Source: Burkholderia sp. WSM2232
GTDB taxonomy: Bacteria > Pseudomonadota > Gammaproteobacteria > Burkholderiales > Burkholderiaceae
DNA: 62,792 bases
Direction of reading: 5' to 3'
NCBI RefSeq assembly: GCF_000472545.1
Contig: NZ_AWZV01000007.1
Location: 192,466 to 255,257 of the forward strand
Positions 10,490 to 19,858 of this stretch are shown piece after piece (the first letter of the stretch is position 1; the number at the start of each line of letters is the position of its first letter). The position numbers were made by a program, and so were the translations under genes. The notes beneath the pieces are model-generated. The model was not told where the DNA came from. It worked only from the letters and a program-made list of their open reading frames with translations, and searched no databases.

Positions 10490-11215
10490 ATGACGGTGTT
10501 TTTTATCGGCGCGGGTCCTGGGGATCCGGAACTTATTACGGTGAAGGGGCAGCGCCTCGTGCGCAGCTGTCCGGTGATTCTCTATGCGGGTTCTCTGGTG
10601 CCGGCAGCGGTGCTCGAAGGACATTCGGCGCTACAAGTGGTGAACACCGCCGAACTCGACCTCGATCAGATCGTGGCCTTGCTCGAGCGCGCGCACGGCA
10701 AAGGCCAGGACGTGGCGCGCGTGCATTCCGGCGACCCGTCGCTGTATGGCGCGATCGGCGAACAGATTCGCAGACTGCGCGAACTCGCAATACCGTATGA
10801 GATTGTGCCGGGCGTAACCGCCACGGCTGCATGCGCGGCGACGCTCCGCTGCGAGCTCACGTTGCCCGGCATTTCGCAAACGCTCATTCTCACGCGTTAC
10901 GCGACCCGAACCGCCATGCCCGAAGGCGAGCAACTCGCCGACCTCGCGCGGCATCGGGCGACAATGGCGATTCACCTCGGCGTGCGGCACCTCGCGCGTA
11001 TCGTCGACGAATTGCGCCCGCACTACGGCGGCGCGTGCCCCGTTGCGGTGGTTTATCGCGCGAGCTGGCCGGACGAGGAAAAGATCACCGGCACGCTCGA
11101 CGATATTCTCGGCAAGATTCAGTCGACGCAGATCGAGCGCACGGCGTTGATTCTCGTTGGAGACGTGCTGGCCGCCGAGGGCTTTGCCAACTCCACGCTG
11201 TACGCCAAAAGCTGA
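10490..11215 (+). CDS. cobM: Precorrin-4 C11-methyltransferase
   Basis: The protein has 241 residues and is an SAM methylase acting at C11 of precorrin-4. Family marks are [50 protein letters not shown] and VYRASWPDE. A TGGAGT ribosome site lies upstream of ATG 10490. It is the last gene of the plus-strand corrin arm; the next gene is an oppositely oriented transporter. Late-pathway genes (cobaltochelatase, amidases, nucleotide-loop assembly) are not in the window. Confidence 0.95.
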   Translation: MTVFFIGAGPGDPELITVKGQRLVRSCPVILYAGSLVPAAVLEGHSALQVVNTAELDLDQIVALLERAHGKGQDVARVHSGDPSLYGAIGEQIRRLRELAIPYEIVPGVTATAACAATLRCELTLPGISQTLILTRYATRTAMPEGEQLADLARHRATMAIHLGVRHLARIVDELRPHYGGACPVAVVYRASWPDEEKITGTLDDILGKIQSTQIERTALILVGDVLAAEGFANSTLYAKS

Positions 11216-11287
11216 ACGGGTTGACGCAGCGCCCGCAACTCGCTCACGCATTCACGGCGGCGGCCACGGCGCGGGCGTTTGAACGGT

Positions 11288-12781
11288 TCAGTCTTCGAGC
11301 GGCGCGAGCGCTTCGAGCGGCATCTTTTTCTCGCCGCCGATGTTGATGGCCGGCACCAGCGCGAGCAGCACGACCACGAAAATCGCAATCGCGAACAGCG
11401 ACACGAAGGTGAGGTGCAGCGACTGATGCAGCACCGTGCGCACGGCCTCGCTGCCGGCGAAGCTCGCCGCCTGGTTCTGCAGCAGGCTTTTCAGTTGATC
11501 GGACGTCACTACCGCGCTGCCTTGCGAATGGCTTAGACCGAAGTTCAGCACGGCGCCGAACAGCGTCGCGCCGAGCGTGCTGCCGAGGTTGCGCGAGAAC
11601 AGGTTCGACGCGGTCGCACTGCCGCGTTCGTCCATCTTCACGATCTCCTGGATCAACATGAGGCAACTGACGCTCGCAATGCCCATGCCGAAGCCCATGA
11701 CGAGCGAACCCAGGCCCGCGACCACCGGCGAGCCGCCCGGTGCGAGAAGGAGCAGCAGCACCGCGCCCACGGGAATGAAGGCACTGCCGCCTATCAGCAT
11801 GCGGCGCAAGCCGATACGGTGAAACGCCTTCGCCGCAAGTGTTGCGCCGGTCGGCCAGCCGACCATCATCATCGTGAGTGCGAGGCCGGCGATCACGGGC
11901 GAGCGGTTCAGCACGCCTTGCACGTACATCGGCAGGAACGTGGTCGAGCCCATCAGGATCATGCCGGAGAGCAACGTGGCGCCGTTGCACGCGGCGATCG
12001 GGCGGCGGCTCCACAGTGCGAACGAGATCATCGGCTCGCTCGCGCGGCGCTCCTGCAGCACGAACAGCAGCAGACACACGACGAATGCGCCCGCAGCCAT
12101 CGATGCATGCGCGAGGTCGTCGTCGCCCGCGTAGGTGAGCGCGGTCATCAACGCGGCGATGGCGGCCATGAAGAGCGCGGCGCCCGCGAAGTCGATGGAC
12201 GGGCGCGCGTGCCGCTCGGATTCGCGCAGGAACGCAACGAAGCCTGCCGCCGATGCGAGGCCGATCGGCACGTTCATCCAGAAGATCCACGCCCACGACA
12301 TGTTGTGGATGATGAAGCCGCCGACCATCGGCCCGATAACCGCCGCAATCGCCCAGACGCTCGCGAGATAGCCCTGCACCTTGCCGCGTTCGCGTGCCGG
12401 GTATAGGTCCGCGACGATGGTCAGCGTGACCGGCTGGATCGCGCCTGCGCCAATGCCCTGAATCAGACGGAACGCGATCATGGCCGGCATGGACCAGGCG
12501 AAGCCCGCGAGCACCGAGCCGAGCAGAAAGATCCCTATGCCGGCCAGGGCGATCGGCTTGCGGCCATACAGGTCGGCGAGCTTGCCGAACACCACGGTCA
12601 TTGCCGTTTGAGCGAGCAGAAACGACGAGAAGACCCAGCTATACAGATGCAGATCGCCGAGTTGCGCGACGATCTGCGGCATGGCGGTGGAGACAATGGT
12701 GGCTTCAATGGCGACCATCGCCATGGATGCCATTACAGCGGCAATGACCAGAGGGCGTGACGATTGCGGATTGCGGGACAT
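11288..12781 (-). CDS. MFS multidrug efflux transporter, DHA2 (EmrB/QacA) type
   Basis: The protein has 497 residues with about 14 hydrophobic segments, the DHA2 number. The loop 2-3 motif GKLADLYGRKP and the TM5 motif VIGPMVGGFI are typical of proton-driven drug exporters. IEATIVSTAMPQIV in TM1 matches EmrB-like pumps. It stands alone: no membrane-fusion partner (EmrA) or adjacent regulator is seen. It converges with cobM (72-bp gap) and diverges from the DUF1488 gene. The substrate cannot be inferred. Confidence 0.9.
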   Translation of the reverse strand: MSRNPQSSRPLVIAAVMASMAMVAIEATIVSTAMPQIVAQLGDLHLYSWVFSSFLLAQTAMTVVFGKLADLYGRKPIALAGIGIFLLGSVLAGFAWSMPAMIAFRLIQGIGAGAIQPVTLTIVADLYPARERGKVQGYLASVWAIAAVIGPMVGGFIIHNMSWAWIFWMNVPIGLASAAGFVAFLRESERHARPSIDFAGAALFMAAIAALMTALTYAGDDDLAHASMAAGAFVVCLLLFVLQERRASEPMISFALWSRRPIAACNGATLLSGMILMGSTTFLPMYVQGVLNRSPVIAGLALTMMMVGWPTGATLAAKAFHRIGLRRMLIGGSAFIPVGAVLLLLLAPGGSPVVAGLGSLVMGFGMGIASVSCLMLIQEIVKMDERGSATASNLFSRNLGSTLGATLFGAVLNFGLSHSQGSAVVTSDQLKSLLQNQAASFAGSEAVRTVLHQSLHLTFVSLFAIAIFVVVLLALVPAINIGGEKKMPLEALAPLED

Positions 12782-12951
12782 GGGGCGAAGTTGGTATCAG
12801 AATAGTGGGTGCGCGTGCCGTGCGGTGCATCGGCCGCGGCCGACTCCGAGTATGCACCTTGCGGGCAATCCGCGCAGTCTGTCGCACGCGGAGGCCGGCG
12901 TGGCACGGCGATTGCAACTTACGACATTCTTTCGACACATGGAGGGTCATT

Positions 12952-13224
12952 ATGAGGATCGAATTCACCGGACGCCGTGAAGTGGTGGCGGCCGCGCGCG
13001 TCGCCTTCGAAGCCAATGTCGATGGAAAGGACGTCTGGTGCAGCGTCTCGCTCGACGCGCTGAACGACCATTTCGGCAACGGCGGGCCGTCGGCTCACAA
13101 CCTGGTCGGCACTTTCGAGGCCAACCGCGCGCAGATCGAAAAGGCCGCAACGCGCGTGCTCGAAAAAAACGGCGGGCAATCCGTGGAACTGGAAACGCGC
13201 GACTTCGACAAGACGGGCCCTTGA
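12952..13224 (+). CDS. DUF1488 family small protein
   Basis: The protein has 90 residues. The order FTGRREVV, VWCSVSLDALNDHF, then a helical stretch with AQIEKAATRVLEKNG resembles DUF1488, a family of small proteins of unknown function common in Burkholderia. The ATG at 12952 is chosen for the ribosome site GGAGGG at 12941-12946; an upstream in-frame start has none. It is monocistronic and divergent from the efflux gene. Confidence 0.75.
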   Translation: MRIEFTGRREVVAAARVAFEANVDGKDVWCSVSLDALNDHFGNGGPSAHNLVGTFEANRAQIEKAATRVLEKNGGQSVELETRDFDKTGP

Positions 13225-13370
13225 CGACGGGTCTTGCCGGTCCGGCATGCCGCCGGGCCACGTGCGGACCTGACCTACACATCAGACACGCGGCGGGATG
13301 AGCGGCGCGCCTGAGCCGAAGGCGGCAACGCGGTATAGTCGCGCGAACCGCTCGCGGCCGCTGCAGGCGC

Positions 13371-13420
13371 TAACACGCCGAACCGCGCCGAACCGCGCCG
13401 AACCAGGCTGAACCAGGCGC
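13371..13420. repeat. Five 10-bp tandem units upstream of the carbonic anhydrase gene
   Basis: Five adjoining 10-bp units read taacacgccg, aaccgcgccg twice, aaccaggctg and aaccaggcgc. They end about 30 bp before the TTG start. Ten bases are close to one helical turn, so all units face the same side of the DNA. Confidence 0.7.
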
Positions 13421-13451
13421 GCCGCGTAACTTCGACTATCTGGAGAACATC

Positions 13452-14087
13452 TTGCAGGAAATCATCGAGGGCTTGATCCGCTTTCAACGCGAAGTGTTTC
13501 CGCAGCAAAGCGCCTTGTTCAAGCGCCTGTCCACCGCGCAAAGCCCGAGCACGCTTTTCGTGACCTGCTCGGACAGCCGCGTGGTCCCTGAGTTGCTGAC
13601 GCAGGCGGAGCCGGGCGCGCTTTTCGTGATTCGCAATGCGGGCAACATCGTGCCCTCGTATGGTCCCGAGCCCGGCGGCGTGTCCGCAACGGTCGAATAT
13701 GCGGTTGCGGTGCTTGGCGTGCGCGACATTGTGATATGCGGGCATTCGAACTGCGGCGCGATGACCGCGATCACCGCCAACACCAACCTGGAACACCTGC
13801 CAGCGGTGGCCGGCTGGCTGCGTCACGCGGATGCCGCGAAGGCCATCAACGCGTCGCGCAGCTACGAGTCGCCCGCGCAACGGCTCGACGCGCTGGTCAA
13901 GGACAACGTGGTCGCGCAGCTGGCGAACATCCGCACCCATCCTTCCGTTGCGGTCGGGCTCGCCAACAAGACACTGCAACTGCACGGCTGGATTTTCGAC
14001 ATCGAGAGCGGGGTGATGCTCGCACTCGACGGTCGCACCGGTCAATTCGTGCCCTTGCTAGAAAATCCGGACATTTTTGCCGTGTGA
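13452..14087 (+). CDS. can: Beta-class carbonic anhydrase
   Basis: The protein has 211 residues and interconverts CO2 and bicarbonate in the cytoplasm. The zinc ligands and Asp/Arg dyad are visible in TCSDSR and in [20 protein letters not shown] and [10 protein letters not shown] complete the beta-CA signature. The start is TTG at 13452 with TGGAGA just upstream; no ATG or GTG gives a better N-terminus. It converges with the AlkB-like gene (19-bp gap). The SulP/carbonic-anhydrase domain fusions are excluded by length. Confidence 0.93.
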   Translation: MQEIIEGLIRFQREVFPQQSALFKRLSTAQSPSTLFVTCSDSRVVPELLTQAEPGALFVIRNAGNIVPSYGPEPGGVSATVEYAVAVLGVRDIVICGHSNCGAMTAITANTNLEHLPAVAGWLRHADAAKAINASRSYESPAQRLDALVKDNVVAQLANIRTHPSVAVGLANKTLQLHGWIFDIESGVMLALDGRTGQFVPLLENPDIFAV

Positions 14088-14106
14088 CCTGGGCGGCACT
14101 GCACGG

Positions 14107-14697
14107 CTACTCGCGCGGACCGTTGTAGCAGCGAAACGCGAGGCTGATGCGCGGCCCGACGCTTTCCGCGAGCTTGGGAATGCCGTGGTCGTGCGTGAAT
14201 TGCGACGCGTAGCTCATGACAAGGCAACTGCCCGGCTCCAGTTCGACATGCACCGCGCGGCCGGGGCCTTTTTTCGGGCGGATTGTCATGCGGCGCGCGG
14301 CGCCGAGCGAGACGATCGCAATCGGCGCGCCGCGCACCAGGTTGGCGGTTTTGTCGTTGTGCGGCGCGACGCTGTCATGTTCGTCCCGGTACAGGTTCAG
14401 CCCCACGCGGTTAAACGGCGCGCCGACGAGCGAGCGCACCGCCTCGAATGCGGCGCCAAGCGGCGCGGGCAGATCCGCCGATTCGCGCAGGAACGTGGCG
14501 ATCAGGCGGGGCACGGCCACTTCGCGCTCATACATCATGCGCTGATGGCTGCTCCAGCCAATGCTGTCCAGCAACTCGACAAACCACTGTTGCGCCAGAT
14601 CTGGCGCGATGGACTCGGGCAGATAACGGATACCGCCTTCGCGGTCGCGGAACAGACTGACCGGTTCCGGGGCAAACAGAGCTTGCTGGCACGCCAT
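14107..14697 (-). CDS. alkB: AlkB-like Fe(II)/2-oxoglutarate DNA-repair dioxygenase
   Basis: The protein has 196 residues from ATG 14697 (MACQQALF). In-frame ATGs at 14745 and 14754 would add 16 or 19 residues but fall at or inside the predicted -10 region. The fold and ligands are visible: NLYRDEHDSVAPHNDKT with the HxD pair, a distal His in FTHDHGIPK, and two Arg in GPRISLAFR that bind 2-oxoglutarate. AlkB enzymes remove methyl lesions such as 1-methyladenine from nucleic acids. A LexA-type box overlaps the promoter, implying SOS induction rather than Ada control. No ribosome site is obvious before 14697, so the start is uncertain. Confidence 0.85.
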   Translation of the reverse strand: MACQQALFAPEPVSLFRDREGGIRYLPESIAPDLAQQWFVELLDSIGWSSHQRMMYEREVAVPRLIATFLRESADLPAPLGAAFEAVRSLVGAPFNRVGLNLYRDEHDSVAPHNDKTANLVRGAPIAIVSLGAARRMTIRPKKGPGRAVHVELEPGSCLVMSYASQFTHDHGIPKLAESVGPRISLAFRCYNGPRE

Positions 14698-14752
14698 GAT
14701 CGAACGCCGGGCGGATACTGACCCGCCGGGAAATGACTGGTTCATGCAGGTC

Positions 14753-14781
14753 ATTATACTGTGTTTTTATACAGTATTGCA
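14753..14781 (-). promoter_or_regulatory. Candidate sigma-70 promoter of the AlkB-like gene
   Basis: On the minus strand a perfect -10 hexamer TATAAT (14758-14753) is preceded by a 17-nt spacer and a weak -35 TGCAAT (14781-14776). Transcription would begin near 14746. The spacer holds the LexA-type palindrome. Confidence 0.6.
14759..14774. promoter_or_regulatory. LexA-type SOS box (CTGT-N8-ACAG)
   Basis: The 16-bp sequence ctgtgtttttatacag matches the CTGT-N8-ACAG LexA operator and is extended by flanking A/T symmetry (ta..ta). It lies between the -35 and -10 of the AlkB-like gene, where repressor binding would block RNA polymerase. Confidence 0.75.
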
Positions 14782-14859
14782 GGCACTTGCCCGGGCTCGC
14801 CTTGCTCTGGCCGTGGTCTCCTCGTGCCATGCGAGCCCGCGCGGCGCTCGCCTTCAGGC

Positions 14860-16563
14860 TTACTCGCCCGGACTGTACAGGTCGAGCAGTTTCAGCGTCA
14901 CGCCATTGGTCCAGCCAAAGCCGTCCTGAAGCGGATATTCGCCGCCGCCGCCACCGCCCGTGCCTGCGCCTTCCACGACGTACTTCTCCACCAGCTTCTT
15001 CTCAGACGCATAAACGCCTTTCACGTCGGCGAGAAAACGCGTGCCGATCTGTTGCGCGAGCGCGTCCTGACCATAGCGCTTCAAGCCCTGAATGGCGACC
15101 CAGTGCAGCGGCGCCCAGCCGTTCGGCGCGTCCCACTGTTGCGTGGTGTTGTAGGTCGTCGTGACGAGGCCGCCCGGTTGCAGCAACGTCGATTGCACCT
15201 GCTGCGCGGTCTTTTTCGCGCGATCCGGCCATGCAGCGCCGACGAACAGCGGAAACACCATGGCCGCCGTCTTGTTGTCGCGTGGTTTGCCGAGCTGCCA
15301 GTCGTAGTCGCCGTAGTAGCCGTTCGAATTCCACAGGTAGCGGTTGATCCCGAGCGCGCGCTTCGCCGCGCGTGCCGTGAATTCGCCGACACAGCGGAAA
15401 TCGCGCGTCTCGCCGCAGCCTTTCGCAATGCTGATCTCGAGGTGAAACATCAGGCTGTTCAGATCGACCGGAATGATCGACGTGGTGCGCACCGTCGCGA
15501 GCGTCATGTTGTCGCCGAACCAGCGCGAGCTGAAGTCCCAACCGCTTTCGGCGGTGGCGCGAAGTTCGCGGTACACGTCATTCGGATTGCGGCCGGTCGC
15601 CTTTTGCGCGGTCTGTATGTCCTCCAGATACGATTCGTCGCGCGGCGTGTCCAGCTCGTCCCAATAGCGGTTCAGGACGGTGCGGTCAGGCATCACCACC
15701 ACGTTGCGCGTGGCCGAGCCGGCGGGCGTGGAGCTCTCGCCCTGCATCCAGTAGCCGTATTCCTTGCGCAGCGCGGGCAGGTACTTCTGATAGACGCCGT
15801 GGCCTTCCACTTTGGCCGCGAGCTCCACCATGTGCGAGAAGAAGGGCGGCTGTGAGCGGTCGAGGTAATACGTGCGATTGCCGTTCGGAATATGGCCGAA
15901 TTTGTCGATCATGTACGCGAAGTTGTCGAGCATGTTGTCGACCAGGTCTTCGCGGCCCGCTTCCTGCAAGCCGAGCATCGTGAAGTAGGTGTCCCAGTAG
16001 TAGCCTTCGCGAAAGCGTCCGCCGGGCACTACGTAGGGCTTCGGCAACGGAATCAGCGAACTGTTAGGCGGCGCGCTCGTGGTCGTGCGCGTGAGAGCGG
16101 GCCATAGCCAGTTGATGTGCTCGCGCAGCGTCTGGTTCGCGGGCGGCGTGATCACCGGCTCGCTCGGCGGCGTGAAATACTGGTTCACGAAGTTCGCGAG
16201 CGAAAACCCCGGATTGTTCTTCTGCTGCTGATAAAGCTGCACGATGACGGCGGGGGCCGCGTTAGGCGTTGCGTCGACGAAGGTCTTCTGGTCCGGATAG
16301 ATCTGTGCCGTTTGCACGGCAACGAACAGCTCCCCATAAAGTATGTCCGGTGCGGGCGGCAACGTGCCGCCGACCTGCGTGTCCGCATGACAGAGCGATG
16401 AAAGACCAAAGAGGAAGGCAAAGCCCGAAACGGCGGCCGCGCGCTGCAGATACTTCAGGCGGGCGCCGGGAGGCAAAGGCTGCAGTAAACCGTTGGGACA
16501 GCCAGGCATGCCGGGCGCGCGGCCGGCACAGTGAATGCTGCGCGCTTGCAATGACACAATCAT
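14860..16563 (-). CDS. treA: Periplasmic alpha,alpha-trehalase (GH37)
   Basis: The protein has 567 residues and hydrolyses trehalose to two glucose units. Both GH37 signatures are present: [15 protein letters not shown], and [10 protein letters not shown] with the glycine-rich [19 protein letters not shown]. The acid residue is probably the Asp in [10 protein letters not shown]. The start at 16563 is set by a near-perfect AGGAGGAG ribosome site; an upstream in-frame GTG at 16608 has none. A hydrophobic export segment ending SSLCHADTQ follows an unusually long, basic N-terminal stretch of ~35 residues, so export is likely though the signal is atypical. It is alone, with no trehalose transporter nearby. 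Confidence 0.93.
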   Translation of the reverse strand: MIVSLQARSIHCAGRAPGMPGCPNGLLQPLPPGARLKYLQRAAAVSGFAFLFGLSSLCHADTQVGGTLPPAPDILYGELFVAVQTAQIYPDQKTFVDATPNAAPAVIVQLYQQQKNNPGFSLANFVNQYFTPPSEPVITPPANQTLREHINWLWPALTRTTTSAPPNSSLIPLPKPYVVPGGRFREGYYWDTYFTMLGLQEAGREDLVDNMLDNFAYMIDKFGHIPNGNRTYYLDRSQPPFFSHMVELAAKVEGHGVYQKYLPALRKEYGYWMQGESSTPAGSATRNVVVMPDRTVLNRYWDELDTPRDESYLEDIQTAQKATGRNPNDVYRELRATAESGWDFSSRWFGDNMTLATVRTTSIIPVDLNSLMFHLEISIAKGCGETRDFRCVGEFTARAAKRALGINRYLWNSNGYYGDYDWQLGKPRDNKTAAMVFPLFVGAAWPDRAKKTAQQVQSTLLQPGGLVTTTYNTTQQWDAPNGWAPLHWVAIQGLKRYGQDALAQQIGTRFLADVKGVYASEKKLVEKYVVEGAGTGGGGGGEYPLQDGFGWTNGVTLKLLDLYSPGE

Positions 16564-16919
16564 GTCTCCTCCTGAAGGAATGGACAACAGGATTGGTCTG
16601 CCTCTCACACCCTCTCGTTCGATGACCTGCCGTGACCTGCGTTCGGGGCGTGGCTAGCATCGCATAAAAGCGGGCTCGCTTCAAACTATGCTGCGTGAAT
16701 CGCCAGAGCCTGGCGGGCCTGGCTCTGGCGACGGAGTGCCACAGAGCGGTCCCGTCGAAAAACAATTAATTCGGATGGCGAAGCATTGTGGAAGCGGCGC
16801 CGTGGATTGCCGATCTCTGCTGCGACCACGGTGGCCCGCCGCGCACGTACGCAACGCCCCTGTCCTGCGCGACGCGCACGCGCGCTGTTCTTGTGTGCAG
16901 GCGAAACTGCGGCCACCGC
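16564..16919. other. Non-coding gap with an 11-bp inverted repeat
   Basis: This 356-bp gap between treA and lrgB holds no frame I can support. It contains a perfect 11-bp inverted repeat, tcgccagagcc / ggctctggcga (16700-16710 and 16721-16731), with a 10-nt loop. No T-run follows on either strand, so it is not a typical terminator. It could be an operator or an attenuating hairpin in the treA leader region. Confidence 0.5.
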
Positions 16920-17660
16920 TCAGATGCCCAGCCAGCGCGCCATCACAGGCATCAGCACCGGAACCACAAAAGCGGTGAACACGCCATTGAGCCCCATGCC
17001 AAGCCCGGCGAATGCACCCATCTGCTCGCTCACCTGAAACGCGCGCGCCGTGCCGATGCCATGCGACGCAACGCCGAGTGCGAAGCCGCGCACTTCGGGC
17101 TCGGTAATTCGCAACACGTTGAGAATGGCGCGCGCGAACACGGCGCCGAACACGCCCGTCGATATGACGAGCACCGCGGTCAGCGAGGGAATGCCGCCGA
17201 TTTGCGACGCGACCGCCATCGCAATCGGCGTAGTCGCGGATTTGGGAGCGAGCGACGCGAGCGTCTGATGCGATGCGCCGAACAGCGCCGCCACGCCGAT
17301 GGCCGAGACGATCGCCGTCAACGAGCCGGCGACCAGCCCGCCCATGAGCGGCAACGCATAGCGGCGCAGCTTCGGCCACTGACGGTAAAGCGGCAACGCG
17401 AGTGCAACCGTCGCCGGACCGAGCAGGAAGTGGACGAACTGCGCGCCTTCGAAATACGTTGCGTAGGGCGTGCCGGTGATTTCGAGCACTGCGACCAGCA
17501 GCGCGACCGCGATCAGCACCGGATTGGCAAGCGGATTGAAACGCGCCTTCGCATACAGGGCCTGTGCGATCAGATACGCTATCAACGTGATGGTGAGACC
17601 GAGCAGCGGACTCGCCGCCAGATAGACCCAGATCGCTCCGAGCTTCGGCAAAGCGGTCAT
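16920..17660 (-). CDS. lrgB: LrgB-family membrane protein
   Basis: The protein has 246 residues and is strongly hydrophobic. LGPATVALALPLYRQ, LAPKSATTPIAMAVA, IGGIPSLTAVLVISTGVFGA and ASHGIGTARAF are conserved LrgB stretches. LrgA/LrgB pairs act together in the inner membrane. They were named for effects on murein hydrolase activity and cell lysis in Staphylococcus, and some homologues move glycolate or pyruvate. The ATG at 17660 overlaps the lrgA stop as ATGA. The Gram-negative role is not settled by sequence. Confidence 0.9.
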   Translation of the reverse strand: MTALPKLGAIWVYLAASPLLGLTITLIAYLIAQALYAKARFNPLANPVLIAVALLVAVLEITGTPYATYFEGAQFVHFLLGPATVALALPLYRQWPKLRRYALPLMGGLVAGSLTAIVSAIGVAALFGASHQTLASLAPKSATTPIAMAVASQIGGIPSLTAVLVISTGVFGAVFARAILNVLRITEPEVRGFALGVASHGIGTARAFQVSEQMGAFAGLGMGLNGVFTAFVVPVLMPVMARWLGI

Positions 17661-18040
17661 TGTGCGGCCTCCGTGTCGGCGCGATTGTCCGGTCCCCGGT
17701 GCTGCTGCCGGCGCATCAACGCACGCGTGACGAGCGCGGCAACGGCAATGGCCAGTGTGGTGCTGACGGCGATCGAAACGATCACGGCAACCGCATCGCC
17801 GCGAATGCGGCTCGCCGAGACCATGATGCCGACGCCCGCGGGCACGAAGAGCAACGATAGATGCCGCAGCAATTCGAGCGCGGTGGGCTCGATTGCGTCC
17901 GCTGTTTGCGGGCGCATCATCACAAAGCCGAACAGCAGCAGCATGCCGATCACCGGGCCAGGCACCGGTAAGCGGAACACGTAAGACACGCCTTCTCCAA
18001 GGCATTGAAAGGTGAGCAGGGCGGCCAGCGCTCCCAGCAT
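17657..18040 (-). CDS. lrgA: LrgA/CidA-family membrane protein
   Basis: The protein has 127 residues and four predicted membrane helices, holin-like in size. LTFQCLGEGVSYVF, PGPVIGMLLLF and HLSLLFVPAGVGIM are typical of CidA/LrgA. ATG 18040 is preferred over ATG 18076 because GGAG lies 7-8 nt upstream and homologues usually begin at this point. It is translationally coupled to lrgB. The divergent neighbour is the epoxide hydrolase gene. Confidence 0.88.
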   Translation of the reverse strand: MLGALAALLTFQCLGEGVSYVFRLPVPGPVIGMLLLFGFVMMRPQTADAIEPTALELLRHLSLLFVPAGVGIMVSASRIRGDAVAVIVSIAVSTTLAIAVAALVTRALMRRQQHRGPDNRADTEAAQ

Positions 18041-18177
18041 GTCGATCTCCAGCACACGAAACGGAACAGCGCGCATTGTGTACCATGCCGGTAGTTTTGT
18101 GGATCACGCGAGCCGGTTGCCGCGAACGTCGCGGCGCAAAATGCGCTCGATCGACTACTCCACCGTGGACGACGCCC

Positions 18178-19332
18178 ATGCAAATCCAGCCGTTTCATAT
18201 CGCCGTGCCTGAGCACGACATCGACGATCTGCGTAGACGGATTCTCGCAACGCGCTGGGCGCCCGCGACGCCGTCGCCCGCATGGCAACAGGGCATGGAC
18301 GCAGCATGGCTGCGCGAGCTCGCCGCCTATTGGGCCGGGCAGTTCGACTGGCGCGCCGCCGAGCAACGCCTGAACCGGCTGCCGCAGTTCATGGCCGACG
18401 TAGAGGGACAGCGCGTGCATTTCGTGCATCGGCGCGGCGTGGGCCCGGCGCCTTATCCGCTTGTCGTCACTCATGGCTGGCCGGGTTCGTTCGTTGAGTT
18501 TGAGGCTCTGCTGGAACGGCTGTGCGACCCCGCCGCGTTCGGCGGCGAACCTGCGGATTCGTTCGACGTGGTCGTGCCTTCGCTGCCCGGCTTCGCGTTT
18601 TCCGAGGCGCCCGCGCGGCCCGGCATGTCGGCGTTTCAGGTCGCGGATTTATGGGCGTCGCTGATGAACGGCCTCGGTTACCGGCGCTTCGGGTCGCAAG
18701 GCGGCGACCTCGGCGCGGGCGTCTCGATTGCACTGGCGGCGCGGCATCCCGAGGTGGTTGAGGGCATTCATTTGAACTTCCTGCCGGGCTCCTACGAGCC
18801 CGCCATCGGCGCGACGCAACAAGCGTTGAGCGCGGAAGAAGAGCGCTTTTTGCGCGACAGGAACGAGTGGGCCGCGCTCGAAGGCGGCTACTCGCATCTG
18901 CACATGACCAAGCCGCTCACGCTTGCAGCGTCGCTGAACGATTCGCCAGTGGGGCTCGCCGCATGGATCGCTGAAAAATTCCGTGCGTGGAGCGATTGCG
19001 ATGGCGACGTGGAGCGCGTCTTTTCAAAGGACGAATTGCTGACCAACATCTCGCTTTACTGGTACACGCAGTGCATCGGGCCGGCCATGCAGATGTACTG
19101 GGAAAACCGTCTTCAGCCAATGTGTTTCGCCGGAGCGCAACGGGTCGTGCCGCCCGTCGGCTTTGCGCGTTTTCCGAAAGAGATCAGCCATCCGCCGCGC
19201 AGTTGGCTCGAACGAACCTTCAATGTGGCGCAGTGGACGGACATGCCAGGCGGTGGCCACTTCGCCGCAATGGAAAAGCCCGACCTGCTGGCGGCCGAGA
19301 TTCGCAGCTTCTTCAGACCGCTGCGCACGTGA
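18178..19332 (+). CDS. Epoxide hydrolase (EHN domain plus alpha/beta hydrolase)
   Basis: The protein has 384 residues. It has the epoxide-hydrolase N-terminal domain (FHIAVPEHDIDDLRRRI, RLNRLPQF, GQRVHFVH) followed by an alpha/beta-hydrolase core. The oxyanion motif is HGWPGSFVEF, the Asp nucleophile sits in SQGGDLGAG, and the catalytic His is in GGHFAAMEKPD. This is the microsomal/juvenile-hormone-type family, adding water to epoxides to give diols. The natural substrate is unknown; no catabolic operon surrounds it. ATG 18178 gives the normal family N-terminus; an upstream in-frame ATG (18076) adds unrelated residues. Confidence 0.9.
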   Translation: MQIQPFHIAVPEHDIDDLRRRILATRWAPATPSPAWQQGMDAAWLRELAAYWAGQFDWRAAEQRLNRLPQFMADVEGQRVHFVHRRGVGPAPYPLVVTHGWPGSFVEFEALLERLCDPAAFGGEPADSFDVVVPSLPGFAFSEAPARPGMSAFQVADLWASLMNGLGYRRFGSQGGDLGAGVSIALAARHPEVVEGIHLNFLPGSYEPAIGATQQALSAEEERFLRDRNEWAALEGGYSHLHMTKPLTLAASLNDSPVGLAAWIAEKFRAWSDCDGDVERVFSKDELLTNISLYWYTQCIGPAMQMYWENRLQPMCFAGAQRVVPPVGFARFPKEISHPPRSWLERTFNVAQWTDMPGGGHFAAMEKPDLLAAEIRSFFRPLRT

Positions 19333-19784
19333 CGTGTCTGTCCTGGTGCGTCAGATCGTGCCGCACAGCGCGCGCGGACGACTTTTCAGCGTGCCTGCCA
19401 GCAAGGGTAAAGCACTCACGAGCTGCCCGCAGCTCGCCGCACATGCGAGGTTGATCCGCACGCCGTGCTCGATCTCCCAGCGATCCACCGCGAATGCCGA
19501 CGAGGGCGCCCATGATGCGGCGCGCGGTGTCGTCCTCGATCCATACAGAGGCGATCAGCATCGACATCGGCGCGGGTACCCAGGCCGTCGTGCGCACGGC
19601 TTCTGCGCATTCACGCCGATTCACAACATGGGGATTTGTCGACAAGTCCCGCTCGACTCAACCGGTAGCACGACAACGGTCGCCGATTTGCAATCGGCGG
19701 TCTTCTTTCGACCTATCACATCCGGCAACAGAAAAATAAAAATTTTTCCGTAGTGAGGCCGGGAAAATCCCATATTTAGAGTAT

Positions 19785-19803
19785 TAACTCGACCAACGAG
19801 TTA
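19785..19803. promoter_or_regulatory. Operator-like inverted repeat TAACTCG-N5-CGAGTTA
   Basis: Perfect 7-bp arms separated by accaa lie in the AT-rich gap. A further half-site (cgagtt) follows at about 19811-19816. It lies ~55 bp upstream of a candidate TTGACA, suggesting a regulator site for the downstream peptidase gene. Confidence 0.4.
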
Positions 19804-19858
19804 CCTTATTCGAGTTGCATATACAGCGTGGTCGATTAAGAAAGTTTGTGAAAGGAAG

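Noticed and set aside
16700..16731. Rho-independent terminator between lrgB and treA
   Set aside because: Good hairpin but no T-run on either strand, and it lies upstream of treA, not after a stop codon.
19631..19725. tRNA-like look: GGTAGCA followed by an anticodon-arm-like hairpin with loop TTTGCAA
   Set aside because: No T-arm with GTTCGA geometry and no pairing 7-bp acceptor stem. The hairpin alone is not enough for a tRNA.
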